NCBI GenBank assembly: GCA_013398295.1 | Contig: VZSF01006717.1 | Coordinates: 1,369,472-1,433,471 of the forward strand | From: Chionis minor | Lineage: Eukaryota; Chordata; Aves; Charadriiformes; Chionididae | Length of the DNA: 64,000 nt | Direction of reading: 5' to 3' | Notes under the pieces: generated by a model | Database searches by the model: none | What the model was told of the DNA's origin: nothing | Seen by the model: the letters and a program-made list of their open reading frames with translations, nothing else | Shown here: positions 1 through 13,960 of the stretch, one piece after another | How positions within the stretch are numbered: the first letter of the stretch is position 1 | Layout of the letters: every line of letters begins with the position of its first letter | Program-made: the position numbers and the translations under genes

Positions 1-3000
1 TTCAAGTGACAGCAGCAGCAGCAAGACACAACCTTGAGGCAGCAAGTGCTGGATGGAGGCCGGGTTCCTACAGGGGAAGGCAGTGTCTCGCCAGCATGCA
101 GACACTGCTCTGCACACCTAAACTGGCTGGCCAAAAGCTGGTCACAGGCTGCTGCTCTCAGACCTCCTACTGCAGGAGGGTGCAACCTCAGCCTACGCTT
201 TCTACGCCACCCCTAGGTCTGGCCATGATGCTCCAGCTCAGGTAGGAGATGTTTACCAAGTGCTGATCTCCGCTGAAGTCATTTCTCAAATACCTGGGCA
301 GACGCTGGATCTGGATGAGACACTCCCTGAACCTACGTGGGTAAATGGGTGAGACGTTCCTCTTGCGTGGCCCTGCTTGTTACCATCTTGTTATCGATAG
401 TGCAACTGTGAATCCTTTGTTATCTTTTAAAATAAATATTTCTCTTGGATTTAAATCTGCTCTGGAAAGGCTGTGTCTTTCCCAGTCAGAGGAGGCATCT
501 GACAGCCTCCCATATGTTGTGAAACTGTGTCTTTTCCTATGGCTGCTTCCATGGTTTGAAAGGCTAAATCCCCTCCTCTGTTGCTCAGTCATGGTGGCCG
601 TGTCTGGCACTGGACATTTATTTACACTTGTAGGAAATGACAGGTCTTTTTCCCTCTGTAGAAATGAAGGTGCAAAGCAGGATGGGAAATAGGACTGTAC
701 TTCAGAAATAAATCAGTTTACATTGGCAGTTTTAACTCTTTGTGGTCACTTCTGTGTTCATCTGAGCCTGGCTGAGGTAGGGTTGCACAGATGGGAAAAC
801 GCTAAGAAAACTGAAGAGCTCAGAACATTCCCACTGTGTCCACCTTAGCCCAGGGAAGAAAAGCTCACAGTACCACCCTTTGCTGACACACTTTATAAGT
901 GTTTCGGTCACAGATTTTCTCTTTATATGCCTCAGACAGCATTTTCTAAGCCAGCCTTGTTTTAGTGTGTGGCTTCATTTCCATTCCTTCCCTGTACATG
1001 ATTATACTTGCAATCGCCTGGTATAAAGGTATGGTCACAAACAAAGGAAAAGCAGAGAGACATTCACTGCGGACAGTCTCAGAGGCTGCTCATGGATGAG
1101 TGTTGAGGTTCTGCAAAATCACAATGTGGCAACAGTAAACAGAGCAGTCACTATTTTGCAATATATGGACGTGACAGTGATCAGTAACTGCCATTTGCTT
1201 GGGCTCTCCACACTGTATTATTGTGTGTGATGTTGTTATCTGGCAATGACATTCATCTGACTACACACACCCTACACGTTCACAAGCTGGCTCCAGAGAA
1301 GAAAGGGTTGGTTTATTTTAATATGTCACAGTGAATATTTCATCTCTTGTCCTAAGGGAACCTGGTGCTCATGCTTAAGGATGTCCTCACATGGCTTCTG
1401 CTCCTGACACATCATACAGATCACATAGGAAATAGCAGGGACAATGTTTGATGTGGCAGTGGTTAATGCCCACAAAGTTTATGAGACCGAGATCTGTGCT
1501 TCACAGTGCAAGGCACAGATGCACCGTCTAGATACTGCTGGTGGAGAAGTCATCCCATGCAGGGGAATCCTTCTGTGGCGACAGTGACACCCATACTCCT
1601 TGCATCACGTGCATTCAGCAGCCTAAGTAGGAATGTGGTGAGATTGGGCTTTGGGAATGGAGCTGGTGTAAGGGTAACTGTTGTAAGCCTGCTGTGCTGG
1701 GGGAACATGAGGTGCCACAGCACAGGACCTGGATGCTCTAGGTTGCAGAGTGTACTTTTGGCTATAGAGAGTCTTTAGACCTCTCGTTCCTAGGCTCACT
1801 GAGCCCCTGTGACAAGGAGAACACCTTCACCTCTGCAGGCCCTATTGCTCCATCCTTCCCAGGGGATGTGAATGGACACCCCCTTAGGCTGCAGGCAGCA
1901 TTGACCCCCAGGTCTCACATGTGCTCTGAGCAATGAGGGATGGAGGCAGCACCTTCACGAGCAGCCATACTTGGGAAGAAAAGCAGCGAGCTGGCTATGG
2001 AAGGGCCCCTGTGAACATCTCTTCCCAGGAAGCAGCTGCTGTCCTCGAGTAGCCCATCCAAGTCATGGCCTCATTTCTGGAGGGAATTGCTCCTCAGTGG
2101 GAATTAGGTGATCAGATGCCCATACATAATAACATGTTTCCATGGGCACACCTCAGTTGTGAGCTGAACTAGAGGCAGGATGTGGCTGGGCTGCGGTTGG
2201 GACCTAGCAGTGGGGTCTTGCTATTGTGATCTGCATCTCCAATGCAGCCTGAAAGGCTGGAGAACATGTTACACGGAGCCTCAGCTCTCTTTCAAGGGAG
2301 ACCTCCAGAGAGTGTCTGATTCAGATTCAAATTCCCTGCGGTAACATCTGTCTCACTCCACATCTGGGTGACTGACCTGTTAAGTACTTCTGTTAAGCGC
2401 CTGCTATCAGGCGCTATCAGATGGATGTAATGCCTCACTGAGCAGTGATGGGGCTTGGGCTCCAAAGTCATGTGCACACCTTTGAAAATATTTTCCTTCA
2501 TTGAAAAGGAGTATCAGAGATTAGGAGTGAGTATGCCAAACTGACAAGGTGTCAAGCGCAGGAGGGAGCGGTGTATCGTCATTAACCATACACAGCACAT
2601 AGAACTCGATCAAAGTGACGCTGGTTTCCTTCTTGGTGCCTTAGAAGTGTGAAATCTATCTGGGGAAGGCGCCACTCACACTGCCTATTTCTATGCCTGT
2701 TTTTCTGCTGGGATTCTGCAGCAGAAGGAGTCTTGAAGAATGGAAAAAATACCATGCAGCATGGTGAGAAAGTTGTTGGAACCTGCTGTTCACTGTGCGT
2801 TGCTTCCTGAACCTCCCTCCTGTACTGTCTTCCCCTGGTTAAGGGCTGCTGTGGGTAGAGGAGGATGACTGCAGGTTTAATGAAGGGGATGGGAACCTTG
2901 CCATGGGCTTTCGCAACACCTGGTTGAGCTGCTGGGCTACCTCATATAGGCCCATGCTTTCAGGTTTGGGGTTCAGATACCACTGTTGGGCTCGTCTTCA

Positions 3001-4900
3001 GTGACTACTCATGAAGAGCTCTCCCCTTCGTCCTCCCTCCCCACACAGCCTGTTCTTTCCCACGACACAATTCTCTGAGTCTTCTTCTGGCAGTGACCCA
3101 GCGCTCTGGGTTTTGCCACAAAGTTGCAAGTGTAATTTAGATGGCTTGCCTTTAAGATGTAAAAACGGGTAGGGAAATTAATAAAAGCCAATGTCTGTAT
3201 GAGGACACAAGTGTTCTCTCTTGTAGAAACCGGTTGACATAGACAGCACTTTCTTAGTCACCAGCACTTACGGGAGGCAGCAAATATAACGGCAGTCAGT
3301 AATGCCAAATGTCTGTCCCTCTTTTATCATGCTTAGCATGGGTGCTCCGCACATGTCCAACCAGGAGTCTGCTACATCTCCTGCTGATGGGCTGGTGGAT
3401 GGGGCACTGACTTCCCCTGCTTCTGCTGACTGAACAAGTGGTCTGCTAGACGTGACTTTGCAATGACGTAACGCGGAACTCCTGGTTTTCTAATAGAATG
3501 ACTTTTATCCCCTCTCCGATGATATATCAATACAGGGATATAACAATCTGGGGCTACTGGTTTGACATTTCCTTCCTGAATTTGGAGGGATGGTCTCTTT
3601 ACACCCCTGCAAGTGTTACTGGTGAATTCCTCCTCAAGCGTCTTTTTATGGCAATTTTGCCATCTGCCTGTAAAGGAGACGATGTTGGCAGTTCTGCAGT
3701 GAGGTCCTGCCTCTCTGTTTTGTAATTCAGAGTTGTACTTTGCTGTTTAGATTTACACATAAATCATCTTCTTGATATGAAGGATGTTCAGCCTGAGCAC
3801 AGGCATGCGTGTGTGTACCGTACGATCCATACAGTGCAGATCGATTATGCTCACAGGCCAACAGATTGTCAGCTGCTACTTTTTTATTTTTTTATTTTCC
3901 ACACATGTGACTGACCCTTGGATAGATAGTCCTGTGACTAATGCGTGCCAGGAACATCTTGATGGACTTCCTGATCTTGTGTGCTCCGTAAACTACCTGG
4001 GCTTCCCAACTGACAAGGAAGTACAGCTCTTGTAAGATACAAGATTCAGCGCTATTGCACTTTCTTATTTGCACCATGATTTTAACAGGCAACATCCCAA
4101 GTCCTTACTCAATATTTTTCTCAGCCTCTCTCTTTTCTTGCTCTCAGGGAGGCAAAACTTCCTCTAAGTTGATACTAGCATGGCGATGTTGATAAATTTC
4201 ACAGGAAGGGTATTGCTGTTGTGCGAATGCCATCTGTATATTAGGGGCAGTGACGGGTAAAGTTAGCCAGCACTTTGTTTTATTCTGCTTTTTTTATTTT
4301 TTTCCTGGTAGTTGCTCATAACGTTGCCAGTCATTATTTGGCTTAAAATTTTCCATGCTAGTCTCTTGCTTCAGCATGATTAATTAATTAGTTAATTACT
4401 TTTTTTAAAAAAAGTTTTGGCTAAAATGATTCATTGGTTTCTGAGAATAAGTTCAGGAAAATGACACTGCTTTGCCCTGTAATAATCTTTCCTTTTCTAC
4501 GGTATTTTCACCGAGTACTTTAGAGGAGGGCCTTGACATTTTCCCATGAAGCATTCAATGTGCTACTGGTTGCTACCCAGAGCTAACCAGGCTTTAAGCT
4601 CCCAAGAGCTGCGGTGTGCATCTGCTTGGCAAAGGTTTGCAAGAGTTTGGCTGCTAAATTCTCCCAGGGCTCTGCCTCCATCACCTCCGCTCCAGCCCCT
4701 CCCAGTGCTTTCGCCAGCCCTGGGGCACAGGAGAGCCTGTGCTGCTGTCTCAGGGATCCCTCCTCGCTGAGCAAGGCTTTCTCTGCAGTTGCACCACTGG
4801 CGCTGAGCCTTGGGCGTGTGGGAACTTGTGGCGAGGCTCTTTTCCGCATGGCCACAGCTAGATGTGACTTCAGATGATGTAGGGGAAGAGCATCCCAGGT
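1..4900. other. Unique sequence, no recognisable gene
   Basis: I see no recognisable exon, RNA gene or transposon here. A short CAG run lies at 10-23. A perfect 7-bp hairpin (GCGCCTG, loop CTAT, CAGGCGC) lies at 2,397-2,414. An AT-rich block near 4,379-4,440 contains overlapping TTAATTA words of the homeodomain type. Open frames stay below about 115 codons, resemble nothing I know, and often overlap on both strands, as expected by chance. Several AATAAA words occur but have no gene context. Intergenic or intronic DNA is the best reading. Confidence 0.5.
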
Positions 4901-4909
4901 GTTAATGTA

Positions 4910-5130
4910 GAAAGACAGGAGGTAGGAGGAGAGGTGAAGAATTAGGGGGCTGGCTGGTGGAGGCTGCAGGGAGGACAGTAGGAAGGAGCTGGGGAAAGAA
5001 GGCAGAAGCTGATGAGGAGGTGGGAAGACAGGGAAGATCACAGACAGGAACTAGGGATGACAAGCAGAAAAGGGCAGTGAAAACAAAGAGCTGGTGGAGG
5101 TGAGGGAGATATGAGAAGAAAAGACAACTG
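4910..5130. repeat. Purine-rich (GA) low-complexity tract
   Basis: The plus strand is dominated by G and A, with many GGAGG, GAAGG and AGGAGG words and few pyrimidine runs. The long serine/proline/leucine-rich open frame on the minus strand (4,583-5,041) comes from this composition and is not treated as a gene. Upstream, 4,660-4,860 is moderately GC-rich. Confidence 0.6.
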
Positions 5131-6890
5131 GAACAGAGTAACGGGTAGTCCTAGAGCAAGAGGCTGTTCCCCAGCCTCAAGCACAGCACGGGATGCCCAA
5201 GATCTTCCCAGTTAGCTGGGAAAGCCAGTGGCAAAGTAGGTGCCTTGCTGGTGTCTTGGAAGGGCCCTCCTGGTCACCGGCTCCATCCCCTTGTCCAAAG
5301 ACGAGGTCAGAGCTGCCTAAACCAGATGTGACTAACATGTGTTTCACAACCTCCCACGGCATCCCCATGCACTGTAGACCACAGCTTCCCAAAGAGGCAG
5401 TCTAACCCCAACTGTCTAGCGCCAGCTGTCCCTCACTACAGCCTCATCCCATTTCTCTTGTCCTGTCCAAGGGGGCGATGAGAGTAATTTATTCCCTTCT
5501 TCTCTGTGCCAGACTTTTGCACGTGCAAGGGCGATAACCTTGTTTCCCATCAGTTCTGTCTCCAAAGGCTAAGCAACTCATCTCTTTTGGACGCCTATCT
5601 TCTAATCTCTTCCTTTCCCCTCTTGTTTCTCCTCATTTTCTGACATGTGGCTCTCCCTTCCCCATTGACCAGATGCCAATTCAACCTGTCCAGGAGCTGA
5701 GGAGAGAAGAGAGACCACCCTGACTCATCCTGCTTCTCCATCACACTCCACGCAAGATTTTCACTTTCAGAGAATAGTAGGACATTGTTGGATCGCAATA
5801 AGACACGCATCACCACAGTTATCAAGTGATCAGGTAGCATCTGAGTTGCGTTAGCTCTGTGTGAGGTAACATGAGCAGGTTGAAGTCTCTGACTCACTGG
5901 TGGGAAGGGATTACCCTAGCACAGCTTGTGCCCCTGCTTGCTGCGTGCTGCTTTCCCCCTCCCACTGCAGGGACAGCTCTGCTGCACTGCTGGTGAACTA
6001 CTGCTGCGTACAGCCCGTGTCGCTTCATCTTCCTGCACTGGGCTGGAGGCTGAAGGAGTGATCTGAGCTGCTGAGCAATGCCCCCTCAGGAAGGGAAACC
6101 ACTGAGAGATGGCAGGAAACCACCAATGGATGGCAAGGAGCAGCCATTCCAAAATAGGCTCAAAATGGGGAGTCTTTACCTGCAGTCAACAAGGTGGTTG
6201 GAGTCATGCACTGAGGGGTTTCTAACTCTGCCCATTAACTATAGAGGTGCCACCAGGCAGTCAGTTTCCCAGTGCAGGGACCCTAAGTGACATGGGTGGA
6301 ATCCAGACTGAGCGGAAGCCCAAACTGGTGGATGATCCAAAAGTTTGAGGCTTAAACTCATCATGTTAACTTTATCTCATCAATGTTTGTGAAGGAGAGA
6401 GGGCAATGGGAAAAGTACCACAGCAGGAAATTAATAATAGTATGTTCAGGGTAGAGAGTGGATACAGAGTGGTAAATAAACATGGGGAAAGCAGAAAGGA
6501 ATGATGAACCTGCGCATATTACATAGTATAGTTTGTTCTGCGAGGACAGGAAACCTGTGGGGTAAAAAGTAGTCTGCCTTTTGCATGTAAATCTCTGTCA
6601 CAGTGTTTGTACCTGGGGGGAAGAAAAGTAGAATTATAGAGAGAAGTTTAACTTATGCTTTTCCTAACCTCCTGGTCCTTGACTTTGCAAATTTACCTGG
6701 CTCTGAGCACAGCTTTTTGTGGGGGGAAAAAAAAAAAGAAAAGGTGATTGTAGGGGGCTGGGGCTCCCTCACACGTAAGAAGTCAGAGTAGGTACTAGCA
6801 TCCTTGAGCACGGGAGAGGCAGGGACATGGGGTCTGCTTAGGGAGACCTTGGCCGTGTTTCTTCCCCCAAAGCATGGAAAAAACTGTGTT
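5131..6890. other. Unique sequence, nothing recognised
   Basis: I recognise no gene, RNA or transposon. A G-then-A run (G6 followed by A11) lies around 6,721-6,737. Open frames are short and overlap on opposite strands (for example 5,177-5,392 with 5,193-5,405), which argues against coding. Confidence 0.45.
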
Positions 6891-6898
6891 GGAGAGCT

Positions 6899-7498
6899 TT
6901 GCGGCGTGAGAGCGCATGGGGAAGCAGGAGGCACAGCAGGATGCCATCTTTAATGCTGCTTTGGGGCGTGCCTGTGGTCCCTTCCCAAGCCCTGATGGTT
7001 TGGCCTCGTGCAATGAAAGAGACCCTTGTGCAGCGGGCCCACAGGGAGGCCTGTGTCTTGCTGATGTGTAAAACTGATGCGGCCGGGCTGAGTGATCCCT
7101 TTCCCTCTTACCCCCTCGGACATATTCCTGGGACAAGGGTGGTGTGTGGGAAGGGACCAGCAGGGAGTTTCACAGCACTGCTCGTTAACAGAATTACTAC
7201 AGTGTTACCCTTTATGGAAAATACTACTTTGAGGGGTGAGTCTTCAGGGAATGCGTTAGATGAAGATGCATGTGTCAGCCCAGTCAGACAACTTGAGGGT
7301 CAACAGGTTCTCAGGCTACATGTCCCCAGGTGCCCAAGTCCTTATGGGGAGCCACTGTATCTGGGTTCTCTCTATAAGCAAACTGGAAGGAAGCCAAGGA
7401 AATTAGTGCAGCAAAACATTTACCAGGAAGCCAAAGATAAATATTCATGTCTGGATTCGTTTCCCATTGACTTTTTTAATTACATAAGGAAAAGATGA
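6899..7498 (+). other. 199-codon open frame, unrecognised, probably chance
   Basis: This is one of the longer plus-strand open frames in the window. The conceptual product has no signal peptide, membrane segment, repeat or motif I recognise. The first part has mixed composition and the last 40 residues are lysine- and tyrosine-rich and end IRKR before a TGA. The start context is unremarkable. I see no splice architecture, nearby promoter or related neighbour. In about 64 kb with GC near 47% an open frame of this size is expected roughly once by chance, so it is recorded as an open stretch only. Confidence 0.15.
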
Positions 7499-7499
7499 T

Positions 7500-10400
7500 G
7501 CCTGCGAAAGAATTCCCCTTCTCCTCCCACAGGATATATAGTGCTTTGATGCATGTCCTTTTCAGCAACAGGAATCCTCCTGAAGTGAGTTCCTAGAAAG
7601 TCCCCAGGGAAGAGATCTTCATATATTCTATGGCTCAGCTGCCAGCTCTGAAGAATGGGATGGCTGAGATTCCCCCGCCCCGTGCAGTTGGTGGAGCCGA
7701 AGTCCTGTTCAGCGTCTGCGCAATGCAGAGCCCTCTGGTCGGAACTGGCACGGGGGAGCAGAAGGTCCGGCTCTGCCAGGATGCAGCATTTACCTTTTTA
7801 TTACTGTACTTGTAATTACCCTCTCATTTCTTGTACAATTTGAAAAAAACCTCTCTCTTTGGCCTGGTCTGCACAGCAATATTTTAGGTGGGGGTTAACA
7901 TCGGTATTTTTAGGGACAAAAATGCGCTGCCATCTCACACATGGGTGGTTGCCTCCCTCATCTACCTACTCTCAGCATTTTGCTTGGGACAGAATAGATT
8001 CTCATTTGGCATCGCATCCTTCAGATTGCAGTCCTGTTTTGTGATGAGCCTAGGTTTGGACACTGACAGGTCTGGCTTGCTTGTGCTTTGATGGGAAGTC
8101 CAGTATTTTTGGGCTTCTGCAGACAGAAATATGTCTGGGTGTAACATAACAGCAGCTGGTGGATTGCTGAGACTTGCAGGCTCTGTCAGGGAAAATGAAG
8201 CAGAGGAATTCAAGATATCCAGCAAAGTCCTGTGGAGAGCTAGCCTAGAAGTTTGCCAGATGGGCAGCCACATCCTGGACATGATGGCCAACAGAGCACG
8301 GACCTGGCCAAGAGAAGACTCTTTGGTACATTTAGGTTTCTCTGACATGCCACATGCAAGGAAAACCATGGAAGTGATCATCAAACTCAGCCAGAGACAA
8401 CCTGTCCATGCTGGGAGCAATCTTCTTACTAGAAGGATGCTGTGCTACCTTGCACCACAGCTGCCAGGCTGGGCAGTGAGGAGCTTTGGCTTCTGCACCA
8501 CGCTGGTGCCTCCCTTACTCGGCTGCTGGCTCCATGGAAAACCTGAAATGCCAGAATATTTTATTTTTGTTAGGCATCAAATCATATAACCACTGGCCAG
8601 TAATGCCACTTCCATTCCTCTTGCTTGCCCTCCCTTTTTCTCTGCAGCCACCTCTTCCCACTTCTCCCCCACCCCAATGTTCATGCTCTGCTGTAGCTTG
8701 GCAGAACCTTAAAGAGGAGAACAGAGATACTGGTTCCCTGTTTGATCAATGCCCTTATTTTCAGCTGATATTTAGCTGCAGCAAGGTAAATTGCCCAAAT
8801 CAAATTGACAGAGATATCTTCAGCTTTGGCAAAGCATTCCTGCTTATTTTAATTACTTATAATGAGAACACTGACTGCAGAAATATTTTCCAGTGCAATT
8901 CGTACTTGTGTGCAGGCAAATACGGGAGAGTTTCTGGTAGACATATTTGTTTGCTTTTGTCATGTACACTGTGAAGCAATATAATCCTGCTAGGGCCATC
9001 AAATAGGCAATGGCTTATTTTGTTCTTTCACTTCTTACTATTTTAAAAAGCAGTAAAAGTAACAAACTCCTCTCTGTTTTTGAAGAGCCAGCCTGCTGAG
9101 TCCTCAGAGAGTTGGTAAGTGGGTTCCTGTTGCCTTCCTAACTTATCTTCCTTCCCAGCCAGTTGAAAACTGGATGAGGGTCTTCTACAGGAGAGGGAGA
9201 AAATGTGGCAAATCTATTACTGCTGCTAAGCTCACACCAGTCTGGCATGAGCAGATGGACAAAAAAGAACTATTTTCCTGCAGCTAGCATAAAGACTGGT
9301 ACTGAGACAGATAAGACCAAGCTGTGTCTATGTTGCCCTATTTCTTGATGTACCAAGGCCCCATAGATGTGGGTGTTATTCTTCTGTGAGCGCCTGGCAC
9401 GTGCCTGTTACAAGATATGGAAGGTAGGGAGGACTCAACTGCATCCCAACAGAGTCAGAAAGGCAATGGGGGAGGGCTGGGAACAGCCTAAGACATCTTC
9501 AAGGAATTATGAACAAAACAATGGCCAGGAAGTGCAGTGCAAGTGATGAGGTGGAGACAGACTCCCCTGCTAGTGGGTATTTGCTGTTTCGGCTGCCTCC
9601 TGGGACTGTAGGTGTAATCTTCTCCTCCTTGGCTGTGTACAAAACTGCTCTCTGCTCCTCATCCCAGAAGAAGGACAGGAGCTCTGGAGAGACCCACAGC
9701 TATGGGGGACAGACTCCACCTTCAACCCTTTTTCCATCAAGACACCAAGGCTCACCACAGCCTTCCCACCACTGATGACCTCAGATGAAGCCAAAGCTCA
9801 TGGGGATATCCCAGAATGGCTGGAGCAAGGGCAGCAGTGGTGGTGCTCACAACCTTGCACAAAGCAGAAGTGGGACTGCTGGAGGCAGCAGGCTCGAGCA
9901 GGCCGGCACCATGGGCTTTTCCATAGCCTCCCCCATCAATATGGACGAAGCTGTATGATGATCAACCATAATTCTCAGAGCTGTTCCTGTGTCTGGGTCA
10001 ACACTGAAGCCTGAGGTGGAAAGCAAAGAAAAGGTGATTGAGTCCAATGGATGGTGACAATTCAAGTCAGGAACCTCAGTCGTGTAAATATATCAATAAC
10101 TGCTTTGTTTATGTTGGCTGAAGTACTTCCCTCTCTGAATTGTGGCATTCACCCAGTATTGTGCTTTTCTCAAAACAAACACCCCACTTTCTGGGCAGAT
10201 ATCCCATGGTACAATGTTTTGCTGCCATGCTCTGAGCATGCTGGCAATGTCATACTGTTGCTATGTCAACAAGCAACAAAATGGAGCCCTTTCCTTGGCT
10301 TTGGGGTGCTGTTCCCATCTGCATTCCCTGCTGGAGATGTGCTTAGCACAGGGGTAGACAGGATTGCTGCCTACCCAGACACTGCTGCCATGGGGCCGAG

Positions 10401-13400
10401 CATCCCACCTTCCACTGACTAATAAAAACACACCATAAATCCTGCCATTGCCCATGTGGTCATGCTTATAACCCATTTTGGTACTTAACTAGCTAACGAT
10501 GATCTAATGGGGGTAGTCAAAGGCAGCTAAAGCCTGGATGGCAGTGGCCATATTCTCTGGTCCAGCCTGCTGGTCTTCAGCAGTTGGAGGGCTAAAGTGA
10601 ACACCCTATGGGTTTCCAGGAGAGGGACGTTTGTTCTGCTCAGGCTCTACTTATGGTCTTACCAGATGCATGTTGTGCTCTGCCCCACAAGTCCCACCAC
10701 GCTGCATAAGTGGTGGTCCATTGGAGAAATGCATTCCTGTAAAGTTCACTCTGTTAACGCAAGTTGATTCCCCTTCCCCACAATCCACCCAGTGCCACCA
10801 GGACCAGCGGCTGGAGCCACTGGTGAGAACAGCATGTTGCATGGGCAAGTGTGGTTTTGATGGCTGCAATGATGACGATAGCTCTCTCCTCGCAAGCAGC
10901 ACATGCTTTGGGAACAGCTGAGACCTGAGTCTTGGAAAGGTGAAAGAAACTTAGTGAAACCGGAGGGGTCTCTGAGGCAGACAAGCCATCAAATTCAGCT
11001 GGAGGTGGTAGTTGGTTATTCAACCTCCAGTACTTATGGTCATGGAGGGGAGAGAGCTGAACTGGGAGTGGGATAGTGCATCTGGCCCCCGTGCTGCTGA
11101 GGGGCAGTGTTTGCACTACAGTAGCCTTCCTGTTTGCCACCTGACCTTTCCAGCCTCATCCCCGCTCCTTTCTGCTTGACTTTTGACTGTCCTCAGTTAA
11201 TCTCTTGCCGTGCCCTTTCCTTTCCCCTTTCTAGCATATTTGCTATTCAGCAGGTTCACACAGCAATAAATGATTAACCAGCAGATTTGTTGCTCAGTCC
11301 CTTATTGGAATGCAGTGAAGACGTCCGCTAACTTTGTACATAAGGTGTAACATAGAGGCAGGGCTTCTGCCACAGCATCAAACAAGCCTTGGCCTGCGCA
11401 TTAAATGCAAGTAATAATAGGGAAATATTAAAAAAAAAAAAGTCACATTGACTTGAGTAGGGAGCCAGCCAACCACAGGCACGCTGGGGACAGCATTATG
11501 TATGCGCCACCCTCACATGGATAGCAGGGACACGCTGAGTAGCTGGGCACACTTCAGAGCACCGCCACTGAGACTAGCAACCACAGGTCCCAGCAGGGAG
11601 GGCTGGGAGGAGGCAACCACACCTCCACGCTAGCCCCACATGAACCAGCTGTGTGGAAGGTCTTGGCTTGGCTCACCCAGCAGGTGGGACTGGGGCTTGG
11701 GCTGGCATGGCAGCTGATGGAGCACTACTGATGCAGGAAGACAGAGCAAAGTGCCGTGTAGACGGGGGAAGATCTGGCAATGCAGAGACATTCTCCAAGG
11801 TGACCTGCCCCACTTCAGGGGCAGCCGGAAAGAAGCTGGTGGGAAGTGGAAGGCACCAAGCTAATGATGCCATTGCACCCCAGCAGGTGAGGAAGAGCTG
11901 GGAAAACAGAAAACTTCTCCTTGCAGGGTGCTTTCCTCCCTCTAGCAAGGTAAGCCAACAAATGACTCAATTATATACTGAAGAACAATGAAATAAATGT
12001 TTACAAGGTGCCTTTTTAAATGCCAAGAGTTATAAACCAGAGAGTGGAAGAAAGCAGGACTCAAGATTCCCTGGTGCCCAATTCAGGCAATGCTTGACTA
12101 CTAGACTGTGAGGTATTGGAAGGGCTCCAGTTCCTCTTCTGGCAGCTCTCCTCCCAAATCACAAGCACAATTTTTCTTTTTCATTCAAAGAAATAAATAA
12201 ATACTATCCTTAATTGTGTTCTGTGTGAGTGCCTTGAGTGGATAAGAGAGGGGAAAGGAGGAATAGCAGTTTTGCATATCATGCCTTTCTTTCCAGGCTT
12301 TTCCAGGTGCTGGCATATACGTAGACCTTTCCCTGGTTACAGGCATGTGTATAACCAGCACAGTACATTATGCATTTACTTCCTATTTGCCAGCAGGTTC
12401 ACTTCTGTGCAGGACAGCACCATTCCCGAGTGCCACTTACATGCTATCACCAGCCTCAGCTGCCCCATGTCCCCAGGTCACACTCCTGGAGGTTTGCCTT
12501 AAAGAGCACGGGCATTGAGAAGAAAGTTAATGGGGGCCTGGGGGTCTATCTGCCTTTCAGTTTTCAATCTGTTAACTTTCATGTTGTCAAGTTTTTCTCA
12601 TCAGCATAGGTGTCTGGAAAGTGGCTTTATGTAAAAGTTAAAATTGCTGTATTACAGCAGGAATTCTGGAGCTGGAGTTGGCAGGAAACCCATCGCCCTT
12701 CCACCCAGATAGGGGAGCGCTAGCAAGGTCCCTCCCCAGCTGCTCCGTGACACATTTGTCTGTGACTGCAAAGGGGAGATGGAAGCAGAAAGAGATCCCC
12801 TGGACAGTGGTGGGCAAAGCCGTGCGGCTGCGTGGCCTTGTTGCCTGCCTGGGTGTGTAATTCCTGATCAGGGCAGTGTGAACCGGGGGGAGTCCTGCCC
12901 CCTTGCCCTTCCCTGCCTGGAATGGTGTGTCAGGTCATAGTCCCACCAGGTGCTCCTGGCAAGTGTGTGGGGTCCATGCTGAAATGTGTCAGATCAACAC
13001 ATTTTTCCAAGGGGGTTTCATGAGCCAGATAACTTTAGCAGGGACAAGCAGTATGACAGATTTAAACATCAGCACACAAGCACCTGTAACCAAAATAACA
13101 TGGAATGAAAGCACAACTCAAGAGAAAAAGAGGGAAGCAAAAAGGAGATGAACGTATGGTCAGGTTGTTTGAATAGCTTAGAAATCCCAACAGCTCCTTT
13201 TGGGACAGGAACTCTCCTACTCAATCTTACCTAAGCAGCACCCTGGGGATTTGAGTATCATGGCTAAACAGTGGAAGATGCAAACATGCTCTCTGTGGGG
13301 TAGGGAATTTGGTGCCTCTCTCTCCTGCTCCCTCTATTCACTGGCCATGTATCAGCGGGGCAGGGCTTGGGAAGGTTTTACTACCGATATAGGCAGGTGA

Positions 13401-13795
13401 TGTATGCAGGCTATTTCTTCCCCAGCCACCGAAATTCTTAGGTTAGTGCAAGGGGTTGTACCTGCTCTGCCAGGGTAGTGCAGGGCTGGCATCAGCTGTG
13501 AAACTATTCAGGAATTCAGGGCAGCAGAGATGCCATGAACCTCGGAGGCAGACGGGACGGCACTGGAGCTGCTGGACATGTCCACTGTTTACACTTCTAC
13601 TGTACTTGCCGTCTCTGAACCTAATAACTTAGACTCTGCTCGCTGGCCGACTTCCCTCTAATTAACTTTGGAATGATAAGCAAAGAGCAGGGCACAAAGG
13701 CTGCTGCAGCTGCCTGGCGGGACCACGGTGCCAGCATAGCTCTGCGGAGGAATGGGAGCAGGGTACGAACATGGAGGCAGGAGTAGGAACTTCCA
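7500..13795. other. Unique sequence, no recognisable gene
   Basis: Two 152-codon open frames overlap on opposite strands (8,131-8,589 plus and 7,962-8,420 minus); at most one could be coding and neither is recognisable. An A12 run lies near 11,430. AATAAA-rich stretches occur at 11,980-12,000 and 12,190-12,205. I find no repeat family I can name and no RNA gene. Confidence 0.45.
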
Positions 13796-13799
13796 CAGC

Positions 13800-13960
13800 T
13801 TTAAAAAGTGGTCATTGGGGTGTTTAAACACTTAATGGGTTTGAGGATCCAAGACTTATTTTCAAAACCTGATGGGCCTTAGCAACCTCTCCTGCTGAAA
13901 GCCCTCCCCCTAATCCACTCCCGAAATACAGGTTTAGGATCCTAAGTCACTTTGTCACCC
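13800..13960. repeat. Probable eroded ancient amniote interspersed repeat
   Basis: Words such as TTTTCAAAACCTGATGGGCC and GGATCCTAAGTCACTTTGTC resemble a repeat seen in reptile and bird genomes built around 'cctaagtcacttttgaaaatggg' and its inverse. The match is from memory and the copy is badly eroded. Orientation cannot be fixed because the family is partly palindromic. Confidence 0.35.

Noticed and set aside
4583..5041. 152-codon Ser/Pro/Leu-rich minus frame
   Set aside because: Composition is explained by the purine-rich tract on the plus strand.
7962..8589. Pair of 152-codon open frames on opposite strands
   Set aside because: They overlap almost completely and neither resembles a known protein.
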